The notes beneath the pieces are model-generated. The model saw only the letters and a list, made by a program, of their open reading frames with translations, ran no database searches and had not been told where the DNA came from. A program made the position numbers and the translations under genes. A stretch of 64,000 nt of DNA from positions 310,001-374,000 of the forward strand of contig PHAT01000004.1 of NCBI GenBank assembly GCA_002840435.1, in the 5' to 3' direction. Position 1 is the stretch's first letter; each line of letters starts with the position of its first letter. Positions 35,944 through 44,635 of the stretch are shown piece by piece. Source of the DNA: Deltaproteobacteria bacterium HGW-Deltaproteobacteria-6 (GTDB taxonomy: Bacteria > Desulfobacterota > Syntrophia > Syntrophales > Smithellaceae).

Positions 35944-38184
35944 ATGAACCCCCGCGATAAGGCAATGGCAGCTATTTTGTCCGTATTCCCAACAGTGGAA
36001 TGTCTTACATCATTCTATCAAAATAAAGATAATACACCGGCAGGTGATTCATTTATCGATTTTGCCGTCCGAAACGGTCTTATCTCTCCAGCGGATACTG
36101 AAAGTCTCGAGCAGTTCATCCGTGCCCATACGGACAATACATTCAAACTCCAGTTAGCCGGCGATATCAGTTTTGAAGACTTGTTAAATAAAAAGGAAGA
36201 AACGCTGAAGCTGAATCTATCGCTCAGGGCCCTGTGCAACCGGATCAATGCCCTGCTGACCACGCACCACATCAGGCTGCCGCAGGTGACCCATTCCATG
36301 CTCATGCGGCTGAAAAAAGAACCCCTGGATACGGACTACAAAATGAATGTGCTCCGGAGCATCGCTTTCTGGCTGGGCTATGAGCGGGCAGAACTTTCCC
36401 GGAAATGGAACTTTGAAACGCTGGTCTCGCTCTTTCCCGAAAGCGGCGCTCCTTCAAAATCCGACGACCACAACGAAGGCGTGCGCATCGGTTTTGCCCT
36501 GACCAGCCGCGGCGAAGTCATTGATCACGAAATCATCGGCTGGCTGAAAAAAAACATTAAAAGCTACATCACCGAGGCTATCGGCCACTTTCTTTACGGC
36601 AAATGGGGCAAAGTCAAGGCCTACGACATTACGACATTGTATATCGATTTCCCGAAGGAAAAGGAGGGCGGTAATCTGGTGCATTACATGGAATGCCTGA
36701 AGAGCGCGGTGGCGCTGGCGCACCAGATCGCCATCCGCTGGCCGCTTTCCAAGTATTACAGCAAAAACCGGTTTCTCTCCATCGCCATTACGGCGGGAGA
36801 ATACGGGGTTCTGGACAATCACATGCTGTCTCTTTTGAACGCCGGCCTGCCGGATGACCCCATGATCCGCATCTCGGATTACGCGCGTCACGGTCTGCTC
36901 ATCAACGACATCCACGTCATTCTTTGTCCGAAGCCTGCGGAAGCCAGATTATTCAACGGGGAATCTCTGCCGATCTGGTGGATCACATCGCTCTGGACGA
37001 CTCATTATTTCGACTTTGTCTCCGAGCTGCTCCATGATGAGACGCTGCAAAATTCCCCCGCTTCGATTGAAAAACTGGACCGGCTGCTCTGGCCCATGGG
37101 AAGCGAAGACGCGGCTGCAGGCCATGCGGGCGACAACAATGCGATTGCCACTTTTTTCAAGTATCCGCATAATTCTCTGCTGGGTGTGGAGATTGCCAAG
37201 ACGCTCTACTATCGCAAACGCTGTTCGGAAGCGGCGGAAATCCTGCGGATTGTTTTGTCCATCAACCCCAAGGACCTGGTGGCGCGGACGCTGCGGATGA
37301 TGCTGCTTCGGAACATGGCGCTGGATACACCATCGCAGCGGTCGGCGGCTGCTGTTTTTCGCCAGGCCCTCCAGGAAGCGGACAACATCCGGGAGCATTG
37401 CGATTTCCACACGGAGGATTTCTACTGCGAATACGCCATCGTCTATCTGGCGCAGGCCATGTCCACCGTCCGGTACATGCGGACTCATCCGGAGGTCTGC
37501 ACCGATATCCGGGAGTTTGAAAATCTTCAATGCGCCGTTTATCAGGGATTGGATCAGGCCAAACAGCTTTTTGAAAAAGGAATGTCCGTGTCTTCTTCCG
37601 GAACCCGCTCATCCTTCCTCTTGAAAATCGCCGCCGTGCTGAAAACGATGCTCACGGCCGACGCGGAGCTCTTTGTCAATCCGGACAAACCCATCACCGG
37701 CGGCGCCGATATTTTTCAACAGGAATCCATGGACGTGCAATGGCAGATCGGCTATCGCCGCAGTGAACTGCCCGTCCAGAAGCAGGATGAACTGGTCGTC
37801 AAGATCACCATTCAGAAAGGCACCATCTATAACGCAGCCATTGCCTTGTTCAGTTATCAGCCGACCACCCTGTTTTGCAATGCCGTGGCCCTGTGGGATT
37901 TTCTGCCGGTCCATACGGTTTTGACGGCAAAAATAGTCAGGGAAAGAATAACCCATGCCATCGACATGGCGAGGCGCGCCCTGGAAGCAAATGTCGGCAT
38001 CTATGCCTTTAACCGAACCTACAGCGAAATGATTCCGGCGGATGTTTATATCGAGCACATGCAAAAGGCGCTGAAAATCATTGACGAGGAAGTCGGCGGA
38101 GATCTGAGCGGCCGCGAAGATTCGGAAATCATCACAGGCCCCGCGGATGGCAGGCCGGTGAAATTGTTTACGTTGAATTTTTGA
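35944..38184 (+). CDS. Hypothetical 746-residue protein with TPR-like segment
   Basis: No family recognised. There is no signal peptide or membrane helix, so it is probably cytoplasmic. Residues about 395-460 (FFKYPHNSLLGVEIAKTLYY, CSEAAEILRIVLSINPKDLV) read as TPR-type helical hairpins. Residues 55-160 (LSLRALCNRINALLTTHHI, RLKKEPLDTDYKMNVLRSIA) resemble a helical DNA-binding or adaptor region, but not clearly. A ribosome site (GGAGG) precedes ATG 35944. The codon pattern agrees with neighbouring genes, so it is real. It stands alone between a repeat-bearing gap and the TIGR04076 gene. Confidence 0.7.
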   Translation: MNPRDKAMAAILSVFPTVECLTSFYQNKDNTPAGDSFIDFAVRNGLISPADTESLEQFIRAHTDNTFKLQLAGDISFEDLLNKKEETLKLNLSLRALCNRINALLTTHHIRLPQVTHSMLMRLKKEPLDTDYKMNVLRSIAFWLGYERAELSRKWNFETLVSLFPESGAPSKSDDHNEGVRIGFALTSRGEVIDHEIIGWLKKNIKSYITEAIGHFLYGKWGKVKAYDITTLYIDFPKEKEGGNLVHYMECLKSAVALAHQIAIRWPLSKYYSKNRFLSIAITAGEYGVLDNHMLSLLNAGLPDDPMIRISDYARHGLLINDIHVILCPKPAEARLFNGESLPIWWITSLWTTHYFDFVSELLHDETLQNSPASIEKLDRLLWPMGSEDAAAGHAGDNNAIATFFKYPHNSLLGVEIAKTLYYRKRCSEAAEILRIVLSINPKDLVARTLRMMLLRNMALDTPSQRSAAAVFRQALQEADNIREHCDFHTEDFYCEYAIVYLAQAMSTVRYMRTHPEVCTDIREFENLQCAVYQGLDQAKQLFEKGMSVSSSGTRSSFLLKIAAVLKTMLTADAELFVNPDKPITGGADIFQQESMDVQWQIGYRRSELPVQKQDELVVKITIQKGTIYNAAIALFSYQPTTLFCNAVALWDFLPVHTVLTAKIVRERITHAIDMARRALEANVGIYAFNRTYSEMIPADVYIEHMQKALKIIDEEVGGDLSGREDSEIITGPADGRPVKLFTLNF

Positions 38185-38476
38185 GCGGGGTTTCGGATTT
38201 ATAAAAGAAGAAGTGTCTGCCGTCAGACGGGAAAGGAATTGTTTAGGACAATTCATGCCTTTGTTATTGCAAGTCCCGACATCGGGGCGTAGCAATCTTT
38301 TCCACCGTCATTCCGGTCTTTTGACCTTCAGGTTACGGAGGCCGGAATCAAGGAACAGATTGAAATGTCAAGAATAGAGATTTGACCGTGTTTTCCATTT
38401 ATTTTCATAGCACTTGCTCCTGAATATATTTATCGCGGCTAGATGCGGGCACTCAAGCGCGGCTGCTCGAATCAAT

Positions 38477-38899
38477 TTACTTTCGATCTTCAACTTTAAT
38501 CTCCATGACGATATGTCCCCAACCACCGCACTTTACGCCAACATCCGGGCAGCCAAACCGCTTGAATCTCATTTTATTGGGATCATCACCGGCATAAAGC
38601 AACTCAGCCACCGCAGGTAAAGCCAGAGCAATTGAGTGCAAAGCGAAAATGCAAACTCTGCTTGGACCCAGTTTTGCCAGAAGGCTGACACCGCGGCCAT
38701 CAAAATAAAACTTGTCACCAACTTTATGTCCGCTGTCACAACCATGTGCTTCGATGACTTCCGCGATAATTGTTTTATTGAGCATAAGGGCCGTTTTGGA
38801 CAAGGCATCCTCATTTCTGGGATCAGCTCGAAATATCTCCATCTCTTCATTATTATAATTCAGATGCTTCTGGACAGCTTTCCAAACATCCTCGTTCAT
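38477..38899 (-). CDS. TIGR04076-family protein
   Basis: 140 residues from ATG 38899, chosen for AAAGGAGG just upstream. CDSGHKVGDKFYF and later KRFGCPDVGVKCGGWGHIVM give the Cys pattern and ending of the TIGR04076 family, whose function is unknown. The N-terminal 60 residues (DVWKAVQKHLNYNNEEMEIF) are an added helical part not usual in the short members. Last gene of the run that starts with TetR (40786). The start codon lies 23 bases after the DUF6125 stop. Confidence 0.75.
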   Translation of the reverse strand: MNEDVWKAVQKHLNYNNEEMEIFRADPRNEDALSKTALMLNKTIIAEVIEAHGCDSGHKVGDKFYFDGRGVSLLAKLGPSRVCIFALHSIALALPAVAELLYAGDDPNKMRFKRFGCPDVGVKCGGWGHIVMEIKVEDRK

Positions 38900-38921
38900 C
38901 GCCTGGACCTCCTTTGACAGC

Positions 38922-39437
38922 TTATTTTTCAAAGAAATACTGATAATCCCGGAAACATTTACCATCGGTATGCATCATACAGCCAGTTACCCTGGGCGTC
39001 ACTTCATATTTGATACCCAGCGTATCCAGCCATGTGTTGATCCTCAGCATGACACCGCATTCATAACGGTCGGCAACCCCCAGGGCTTTCATCCCTTCGT
39101 ATGCAAAGCAGGAATCCCACTCTGCGTGCACTAAATTATGAAAAGGTGAGGTGTACTTATATTTCATAAATTTCCCGGTGGCGATTTCCATCGCCACGTC
39201 AAAGAAGTGTTTGAATTCATCAAACGTGTTAATCGGCGCCGCGCCCATCGCTTTGTGAATTCGTCTGATTTCTATTGCCGACATGTCGCGGATAGCAGCC
39301 TTGTTCAACTGATTGGTCTTTTCGATGCCGAATTCCTGCAGGCAGTGGTAAAACCACATGGCATCGTGGGTTATCCAGTTTTTACTCACAAGTTCCTTTA
39401 TTTCATCTTTACTGAGCGAAAGGGCATTAACCGTCAT
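38922..39437 (-). CDS. DUF6125-family protein
   Basis: 171 residues. LVSKNWITHDAMWFYHCLQE and IEKTNQLNKAAIRDMSAIEI match the start of the DUF6125 family seen in anaerobic deltaproteobacteria. The C-terminal part has Cys residues in DSCFAYEGMKALGVADRYEC and a final TGCMMHTDGKCFRDYQYFFE. The layout is like the ATC-hydrolase-type proteins elsewhere in the window. Function unknown. It lies in a run with the PPOX-type and TIGR04076 genes. Confidence 0.72.
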   Translation of the reverse strand: MTVNALSLSKDEIKELVSKNWITHDAMWFYHCLQEFGIEKTNQLNKAAIRDMSAIEIRRIHKAMGAAPINTFDEFKHFFDVAMEIATGKFMKYKYTSPFHNLVHAEWDSCFAYEGMKALGVADRYECGVMLRINTWLDTLGIKYEVTPRVTGCMMHTDGKCFRDYQYFFEK

Positions 39438-39483
39438 CTCCTGGCCTCCTTTTATTATTCATTTCTTCAACGTCTGTATCCGG

Positions 39484-39975
39484 TCATTTCCAAAGTTCGT
39501 CCGTCATTTCTCCCACGTCAACGGGCTCGAAAGAATCAAAGGCAACATCCCGGACATGAGAGAAGGAACTCCATAACAGCTGATAGCCTTTCGTGCCTTT
39601 GGCCAAGGCAATCTTTTCCTGCCAGAGCGCCGTCTCATCAGGTGTTGCCTGGCGCAACTTACCTGCAATGCCTGAGAGCCTGACCGCCGGAGGTGTCGGG
39701 AATTTTCCGTTGATCAGTGCGTTGCCCCAGAATAACTTGTCGGCGTTTTGTGCCAGAATACAGACGCGGGGATTTAGAGTCAAATTGCGCGGCATTCTCA
39801 CCGGATTTTCCTCAAAGTAAAAACCGGTTGAATCGTCCCGCAGGATTAATGCACCGATGGGCGTCACGTGAGGTGATCCGTCTTCATTGACGGTGGCCAC
39901 CGCAAAATGCATGCAACTCTTAAACGCTTCTTCAAAGACAGCCTGGATGGTTTCCCAATGTTTGCCGATTTCCAT
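39484..39975 (-). CDS. Pyridoxamine 5'-phosphate oxidase-family (split barrel) protein
   Basis: 163 residues of the FMN-binding split-barrel type. MHFAVATVNEDGSPHVTPIG is the opening strand pair, GFYFEENPVRMPRNL the phosphate-contact region, and ARKL-like VRLSGIAGKLRQATPDE the following strands. Such proteins are FMN or F420 reductases, or heme-related; the reaction here is unknown. First gene downstream of the operator-like region and the TetR gene. The DUF6125 gene starts 46 bases after its stop. Confidence 0.8.
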   Translation of the reverse strand: MEIGKHWETIQAVFEEAFKSCMHFAVATVNEDGSPHVTPIGALILRDDSTGFYFEENPVRMPRNLTLNPRVCILAQNADKLFWGNALINGKFPTPPAVRLSGIAGKLRQATPDETALWQEKIALAKGTKGYQLLWSSFSHVRDVAFDSFEPVDVGEMTDELWK

Positions 39976-40036
39976 AAAAATACCTCCATGAAAATAGTGT
40001 TTTAAGATGTGATTATTATCGAACCAAATCTTTTAA

Positions 40037-40090
40037 TTAGAATGTTTATATTAGAACATAGATTCTATTAAAAAGAATGTCAAGAATATT
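40037..40090. promoter_or_regulatory. AGAAT/ATTCT-rich region, possible TetR operator
   Basis: Upstream of the PPOX-type gene (start 39975). TTAGAATG, TTAGAACA, ATTCTATTA and AAGAATGTCAAGAAT follow one another in direct and inverted order. Shared words with the region before the TetR gene itself (AGAATAATTCT, ATGTCAAGA) suggest one regulator binds both. Confidence 0.35.
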
Positions 40091-40207
40091 TCTGCCTGAC
40101 GCGCACATACCCGATTGGCTCATGCACGGCAGGGCGAATAATAGAAATACTATCAGACGGGTTGACGCACGCGTGTGAAACTGGAACAGGCGGTGTTAAT
40201 TCGGATA

Positions 40208-40786
40208 TTATTTTGCATTTACGATGACTGCTTCATATGTTTCGCGGATCAGTTCATTGACGGATACCGGCGGAACTTTATTCTCCCGCAAATATCTTCT
40301 GATGATGCCGATGGGGGCGTCATAGATGGCAAAAGTCACGCGATCCATTGTTTCTTTCGTGACCCGCCCGAATTGCTTTTTGGTAAACGCGGTTACGCCC
40401 TCAATCAATTCATTGGCCAGTCGCAGGGCGCGTTTCTGCATGTCTTCCGGCCATTTGTCGGATGTGAGGTCGTGGATCCGGTAAAGGAGCATGATGCGCG
40501 CCTCATGAGGATGCTGGCGAACCCACTGCAGGCAGGCCAGGGTGGCCTGAAGTCCATCATCCTGAAGCTTTTTTAAAAATTCTTTTTGGAATGATTCAAT
40601 AATGTTGAGCCAGACTTCGGCCAAGAGCGCATCGCGTGACGGGAAACGATGGTAAACCGAACCGACGGGCGCGTTTACCCGTTTGGCCAGTGCCGCGATG
40701 GTGAGAGCACCCAGACCGTCATTAGCGATGATCTGGACTGCCGCGTTGAGGAAATCTTCGTTTTGAAAGTAAGCTTTGCGTCCCAT
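40208..40786 (-). CDS. TetR-family transcriptional regulator
   Basis: 192 residues. The N-terminal helix-turn-helix is clear: DFLNAAVQIIANDGLGALTI, AALAKRVNAPVGSVYHRFPS and RDALLAEVW. The C-terminal ligand domain (about 70-192) is divergent. It probably represses the three-gene run downstream (39975-38477) and itself, since both start regions carry AGAAT/ATTCT words. The ligand is unknown; in this gene setting, acyl-CoAs or small aromatics are plausible. Confidence 0.88.
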   Translation of the reverse strand: MGRKAYFQNEDFLNAAVQIIANDGLGALTIAALAKRVNAPVGSVYHRFPSRDALLAEVWLNIIESFQKEFLKKLQDDGLQATLACLQWVRQHPHEARIMLLYRIHDLTSDKWPEDMQKRALRLANELIEGVTAFTKKQFGRVTKETMDRVTFAIYDAPIGIIRRYLRENKVPPVSVNELIRETYEAVIVNAK

Positions 40787-40800
40787 ACAAGTTTAATGGA

Positions 40801-40811
40801 AGAATAATTCT
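40801..40811. promoter_or_regulatory. Palindrome before tetR, possible autoregulatory operator
   Basis: AGAATAATTCT is an 11-base palindrome 15 bases before the TetR start, followed by ATTATGTCAAGA. It matches the words in 40037-40090. Confidence 0.3.
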
Positions 40812-40983
40812 ATTATGTCAAGATGATTTGCTTTCTAATAGCATGTTAAATGCCAATTCCCCCAGCAATGGCAGATCAAAGAAGAAAAAGAAGACGGCAT
40901 GAAAAAGAGCATGATCGTGTTTTGTATGTTGTCGGTTTTTATTACGGTAACTTTTGTTATTGCGGGATAGCACCGCGCGCGGG

Positions 40984-41106
40984 GCACCCCTAAAATACTA
41001 ATTTTCTTTCAGACGCTTTTCTGGTTCAATTTTATAGATTGACCCTTTACATTTTAGCATTTATAGAAAGTTCAAATAAGATTCATTCATAATGATTGGA
41101 CCAGCA
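40984..41106 (+). repeat. 123-base direct repeat, copy 1
   Basis: About 85-90% identical by eye to copy 2 at 42861-42983. CCCCTAAAATACTAA, TTTCTTTCAG and then GGTTCAATTTTATAGATTGA through AGCATTTATAGAAA are shared. Inner hairpins GGTTCAAT/ATTGACC and the 3' TTCA...TGATTG are present. It lies in the 451-base gap 40787-41237, which holds no supported gene; a 23-codon frame at 40899-40970 is discussed under rejected items. Confidence 0.8.
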
Positions 41107-41237
41107 AAAGATCAGCGCACGGGCGTAATCGGCGAGCACCACTTGACCAACTGGCCCACAAAATATTAAAGACATGCAGGTTCAAGCAGTTCCCATGATA
41201 TGATCAACACCGATTTTATCGCGAGGAGGAAGAAACC

Positions 41238-41756
41238 ATGAAAGAAACACCCGATTACGAGAAATACCCGGTAAGCGAAGAAGAGATGGGCAAGCGCTAC
41301 AAAAACTGGACGGAAGCCCTGGCCCGGCAGATGGTTACCCTGTACCGCGTCGGCAAGGAAGTCGGCGGCGATAAATTTGTCGAGCGCCTGAAAGAGGAAT
41401 ATTACAAGGACGGCCAGAAAGGCGCCAAAATGTGGATGTCGCTGACCGGCACCACAAATGCGGACTATTGCGATTGCATGAATCTTCCCAAAGTGCATGA
41501 CTTAATCGACGATACTTTTGCCAATTACTGGAACGGTTACGTGGAGCATTCGCCGAAGGCTTTTGAAAAGGAACTTTACACCTGCCCGATCGCGAAACAG
41601 TGGTCCAGGGAACCGGAGCTGTGCGAAATCCTGCTGGGAGAATCACTTCGCGGCATGGCGACAGAACTCAACCCGAAATTTAAAACCAGCGGATTCAGCA
41701 AACTGCTGACCAAAGGCGACAAGGTCTGCCGCTTCCGCGTGGCCCTGGAGGATTAA
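41238..41756 (+). CDS. L-2-amino-thiazoline-4-carboxylic acid hydrolase-like protein
   Basis: 172 residues of the ATC-hydrolase fold family. NWTEALARQMVTLYRVGKEV, TNADYCDCMNLPKVHD, and the ending YTCPIAKQWSREPELCEILL are typical, with Cys and acidic residues in the family positions. Real ATC hydrolases open a thiazoline ring on the way to cysteine, but most family members in anaerobes are uncharacterised. GAGGAGG precedes ATG 41238. It lies with the alcohol dehydrogenase between two direct repeats. Confidence 0.72.
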   Translation: MKETPDYEKYPVSEEEMGKRYKNWTEALARQMVTLYRVGKEVGGDKFVERLKEEYYKDGQKGAKMWMSLTGTTNADYCDCMNLPKVHDLIDDTFANYWNGYVEHSPKAFEKELYTCPIAKQWSREPELCEILLGESLRGMATELNPKFKTSGFSKLLTKGDKVCRFRVALED

Positions 41757-41902
41757 ATTTTTTTCAGATGCGAACCTATCGCATCTGAATCCGCGCCGCA
41801 AATCCCGGGACAGCCGGACGTCGGCCCCGGCAAGCGGCGGGGTGCGTGACACCGGGCAGCCGTTTATCAACCAAATGCATTTCCGCCGAAAGGGGCGTTT
41901 TT

Positions 41903-42823
41903 ATGAAAAAGACCATTTATCATGGAATAAGGAATATCACCGTCGAGGACGTCAAAGACGTTGCACCGGGCGCCGGTGAAGTCAAAGTCAAAATCAAATA
42001 CTGCGGCATCTGCGGGTCCGATTTGCACGAATATCTGCACGGACCTTTTCCCGAAAGCCCTTTTGGCCATGAAGCCTGCGGCACGATTATAGCCGCAGGC
42101 CCCGGTGTTGAAGGGTACAACGTCGGCGACCGCGTCTGCACGCTTGTTGCCGGCGCTTACGCCGAAGCGGTCAACTGCCCCCAGGACCGCCTTCTGAAAA
42201 TTCCCGACGACATGGACTGGAAGCGGGCCACAGTTCTGGAACCGCTCTCCGGCGCGGCGTACGCCATCGACCGGGGAAATGTAAAACCCGAAGATACCGT
42301 CTTTATTGCCGGCGCGGGCACGGTGGGATTGATGCTGCTGATGGGTCTCAAAGCGATGGGCGTTAATACGGTTTACATGACGGATGTTCTGGAAAACCGG
42401 CGGAAGAAGGCCGAAGAACTGGGCGCCACCCTGGTCTGGAACCCCGTCGAGATCAAGACCCCCGCAAAAATAAAGGAACTGACCGAAGGGCGGGGTGTGG
42501 ATGTGGCCATAGAAGCCGTCGGCGTAGAAGCAACGCTGAAAGACTGCCTGGCCTCGGCACGCTATCAGGGCACAGTCATTGTTCAGGGTATTTTCACACA
42601 GCGAGCTGCGGTTCACATGCTGGGATTTGTCACACGGGAAACGACTATGATCGGCACTAATTCCATTAAGCCCGACCTGGCCATGAAATGGCTGGAAACG
42701 GGAAGGATCAAACCGGAAAGCATCATTACGGATATTATCCCGCTGGCCGATATCGCCGTCAAGGGCTTTGACGTTCTGGCGGCAAAGAGTGAGACCGCCA
42801 TCAAGATCGTGGTTGAACCGTAA
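41903..42823 (+). CDS. Zinc-type alcohol dehydrogenase (MDR family)
   Basis: 306 residues. Catalytic zinc ligands are in YCGICGSDLHEY and GHEACG, and the dinucleotide loop is FIAGAGTVGLMLLMG. The four-Cys structural zinc lobe seen in classical enzymes is absent: the region after GDRVCTLVAGAYAEAVNC is short. This accounts for the length being about 40 below normal. ATG 41903 is chosen for GAAAGGGG; the open frame to 41846 lacks a ribosome site. The substrate is unknown, though butanediol-type or sugar alcohol substrates are usual for this group. Confidence 0.85.
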   Translation: MKKTIYHGIRNITVEDVKDVAPGAGEVKVKIKYCGICGSDLHEYLHGPFPESPFGHEACGTIIAAGPGVEGYNVGDRVCTLVAGAYAEAVNCPQDRLLKIPDDMDWKRATVLEPLSGAAYAIDRGNVKPEDTVFIAGAGTVGLMLLMGLKAMGVNTVYMTDVLENRRKKAEELGATLVWNPVEIKTPAKIKELTEGRGVDVAIEAVGVEATLKDCLASARYQGTVIVQGIFTQRAAVHMLGFVTRETTMIGTNSIKPDLAMKWLETGRIKPESIITDIIPLADIAVKGFDVLAAKSETAIKIVVEP

Positions 42824-42860
42824 GAATTTTTTTAGCAAGCCGCCGCGGGCGCCAAGCGGG

Positions 42861-42983
42861 ATGCCCCTAAAATACTAAGTTTCTTTCAGGCGCTTTGCTG
42901 GTTCAATTTTATAGATTGACCCTTTACATTTTAGCATTTATAGAAAAATCAAATAAAGGTTCAACCATAATGATTGAACCAAC
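42861..42983 (+). repeat. 123-base direct repeat, copy 2
   Basis: Same orientation as copy 1 (40984-41106), 38 bases after the alcohol dehydrogenase stop. The 3' end forms a better hairpin than copy 1: GGTTCAA and TTGAACC around CCATAATGA. The two copies bracket a 1.75-kb segment with two genes. Confidence 0.8.
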
Positions 42984-43028
42984 AGGGAAAATGAGGGAAT
43001 TATTATGGAAAATATCCGGAGAGCAGCC

Positions 43029-43439
43029 ATGAAGAGAATGAAGAAAAAAATATTTATCCTGAGTTGCGCCCTTGCCGCTCTTTCACTTTTGTGTACGGTC
43101 TGGGTTCACCAGGTGTCGGCACTGGAATTTGAAGTGAAAATTACCAATCTATCCGGCGCCACAGCAATGGTTAAGGTGTATTCGAAGGGCGCTACCGGAG
43201 CGGCATCATTATATTCCACCCTTACCATTCCGAATAACCAGAATCAGACAACGAGTTTTCTCAGTTTAACCGGGCTCTGTCCATCCTATTTGACGGGGAC
43301 GGTTGGAAGTAAAAATATCTATCCGATGACCTGTAACGGCAATGAAAGCGCCTCGACTACGGAACGATGCTGCGCGAGTCCGAAGTTCAATATAGTCAAA
43401 AAGAGCGACGGTACGTATCATTTTGAAAAAACATTATAG
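43029..43439 (+). CDS. Hypothetical exported protein
   Basis: 136 residues from ATG 43029, chosen for GGAGA at 43018-43022; ATG 43005 and 43038 are also in frame. Residues 1-33 are a signal peptide (MKRMKKKIFILSCALAAL, cleavage after VSA). The mature part is beta-rich and Ser/Thr-rich (FEVKITNLSGATAMVKVYSK) with four Cys, in GLCPSYLTG, MTCNGN and RCCASP. No family recognised. The CP..L.G element also occurs in the exported protein at 47060. Probably periplasmic. Confidence 0.65.
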   Translation: MKRMKKKIFILSCALAALSLLCTVWVHQVSALEFEVKITNLSGATAMVKVYSKGATGAASLYSTLTIPNNQNQTTSFLSLTGLCPSYLTGTVGSKNIYPMTCNGNESASTTERCCASPKFNIVKKSDGTYHFEKTL

Positions 43440-43531
43440 CTTATACGAAGCTGGGGCAAAGAAGGTAATACCGGCTTTTTAAGCTTCGGGGAAGGCAAAT
43501 TAAAAAACACAACAGGAAAGGAAAGATCAAT

Positions 43532-44008
43532 ATGCAGAGGAGAATGTTTTATGCGGTAATATTCTTTTTGACAATGGCCGTGACGGCGGCTCTCATGCCC
43601 CAGCGTTCTGCCCTGGCGGCGTCGGACGACAGAGCAATCGACCAGGTGCGGATTGATTTTAACGCTGCCTTCAACGCGGGCGATAGTAAAGCCATGGGTC
43701 GCCTGATCGATCCGGATGGCGTTTGGATGCCACCGGGAAAGCCGGCCATTGTCGGCAAAGACAAAATAGTCGCTCTCTATGGCGCTTATTTTAAAACGAC
43801 GCTGCCCACATTTGAATTGAAACCCGGCCAGATTCAGCAAAGCGGTCAATGGGCGTTCCTGAGCGGCACTTTTACAAGGATGGAAACAATCAAGGCGAGC
43901 CAAACGAAAAACAAGGTCTCCGGACACTATCTGTTCGTCCTGAAACAGCAGCCGGACGGCAGTTGGAAGATCGCCCGGGATATCTGGAACGAAGAGCCAA
44001 AGCCCTGA
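43532..44008 (+). CDS. Exported SnoaL/DUF4440-like protein
   Basis: 158 residues. A signal peptide runs to RSALA (residues 24-28). The rest follows the NTF2-like fold of the DUF4440/ketosteroid-isomerase group: IDFNAAFNAGDSKAMGRLI, VWMPPGKPAIVGKDKIVAL, and the final DGSWKIARDIWN. Such proteins are small-ligand binders or isomerases; no catalytic residue can be assigned. AGGAAAGGAAAG precedes ATG 43532. It follows the exported protein at 43029 by 92 bases and may share its transcript. Confidence 0.8.
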   Translation: MQRRMFYAVIFFLTMAVTAALMPQRSALAASDDRAIDQVRIDFNAAFNAGDSKAMGRLIDPDGVWMPPGKPAIVGKDKIVALYGAYFKTTLPTFELKPGQIQQSGQWAFLSGTFTRMETIKASQTKNKVSGHYLFVLKQQPDGSWKIARDIWNEEPKP

Positions 44009-44025
44009 GTAATATTAGAGGCGTT

Positions 44026-44268
44026 TTAATAATCAATAAGATAAATTTCGTGCCAATACAGATCACAGGCATCCTTGCACGCCATCACCATAGCGGCATC
44101 GCAGGACGGTGTATTATGGTAGCGACCTTCACAAAAGGCGTAGCACTTATTTTTTATATTGATGTTTTGTGACTCGTTAACCTGGCCGGTTTGAGCTGTA
44201 TCTCCGGCCAGCAAGATGACGATCGCGATCCCTGAAACCAAACAAACTTTGGATAATCCTTTTATCAT
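44026..44268 (-). CDS. Small exported Cys-rich protein, twin-CX3C type
   Basis: 80 residues. A signal peptide or anchor spans residues 1-25 (VCLVSGIAIVILLAG). The mature part holds KCYAFCEGRYHNTPSC and MACKDACDLYWHE, i.e. CX3C, 17 residues, CX3C, with one Cys between. This is the pattern of twin-CX3C helical hairpins held by two disulfides. GGAGA stands before the start. Function unknown. The same pattern, doubled, occurs in the protein at 50748. Confidence 0.6.
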   Translation of the reverse strand: MIKGLSKVCLVSGIAIVILLAGDTAQTGQVNESQNINIKNKCYAFCEGRYHNTPSCDAAMVMACKDACDLYWHEIYLIDY

Positions 44269-44635
44269 TCAATTCTCCTTACTGAACCACTGGCAATTCT
44301 GCAAACAATTGATAAGAAATTGCTTTCTTTGTCAGGCAGTATAGGAAACCCGGACTTGCATGTCAAGAAAATCCGGGCATATTGGGCCGCGAACCGTCCT
44401 CTTTATTTTCCATCCACTATAAACTATTTTTATTCTTGCATCGTTTGCGGGAAACTGTATATTTCGCAAGTGATTTTGATCGGCCTGTTCGTTTCCGGAG
44501 AATAAAGAGTTGATCTATCGGATGCGAACACCGAAGGCATGCCGGTCCGACATTGATTTGGTGGCTATGGCATCAGACACCGGGTGCTGTGATAACATAT
44601 GATCTTTGACCTGAAGCGGAACAAGGAGGAATGCG
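44269..44635. other. Intergenic region between divergent genes
   Basis: 367 bases. It should hold the promoters of the twin-CX3C gene (minus) and the acyl-CoA synthetase subunit (plus). A 61-codon frame at 44320-44505 has no ribosome site. Otherwise nothing is recognised. Confidence 0.45.

Noticed and set aside
40899-40970. 23-codon frame (MKKSMIVFCMLSVFI...) resembling a signal peptide, before repeat copy 1
   Set aside because: It ends right after the hydrophobic part and has no mature protein. It may be a gene fragment, but this cannot be supported.
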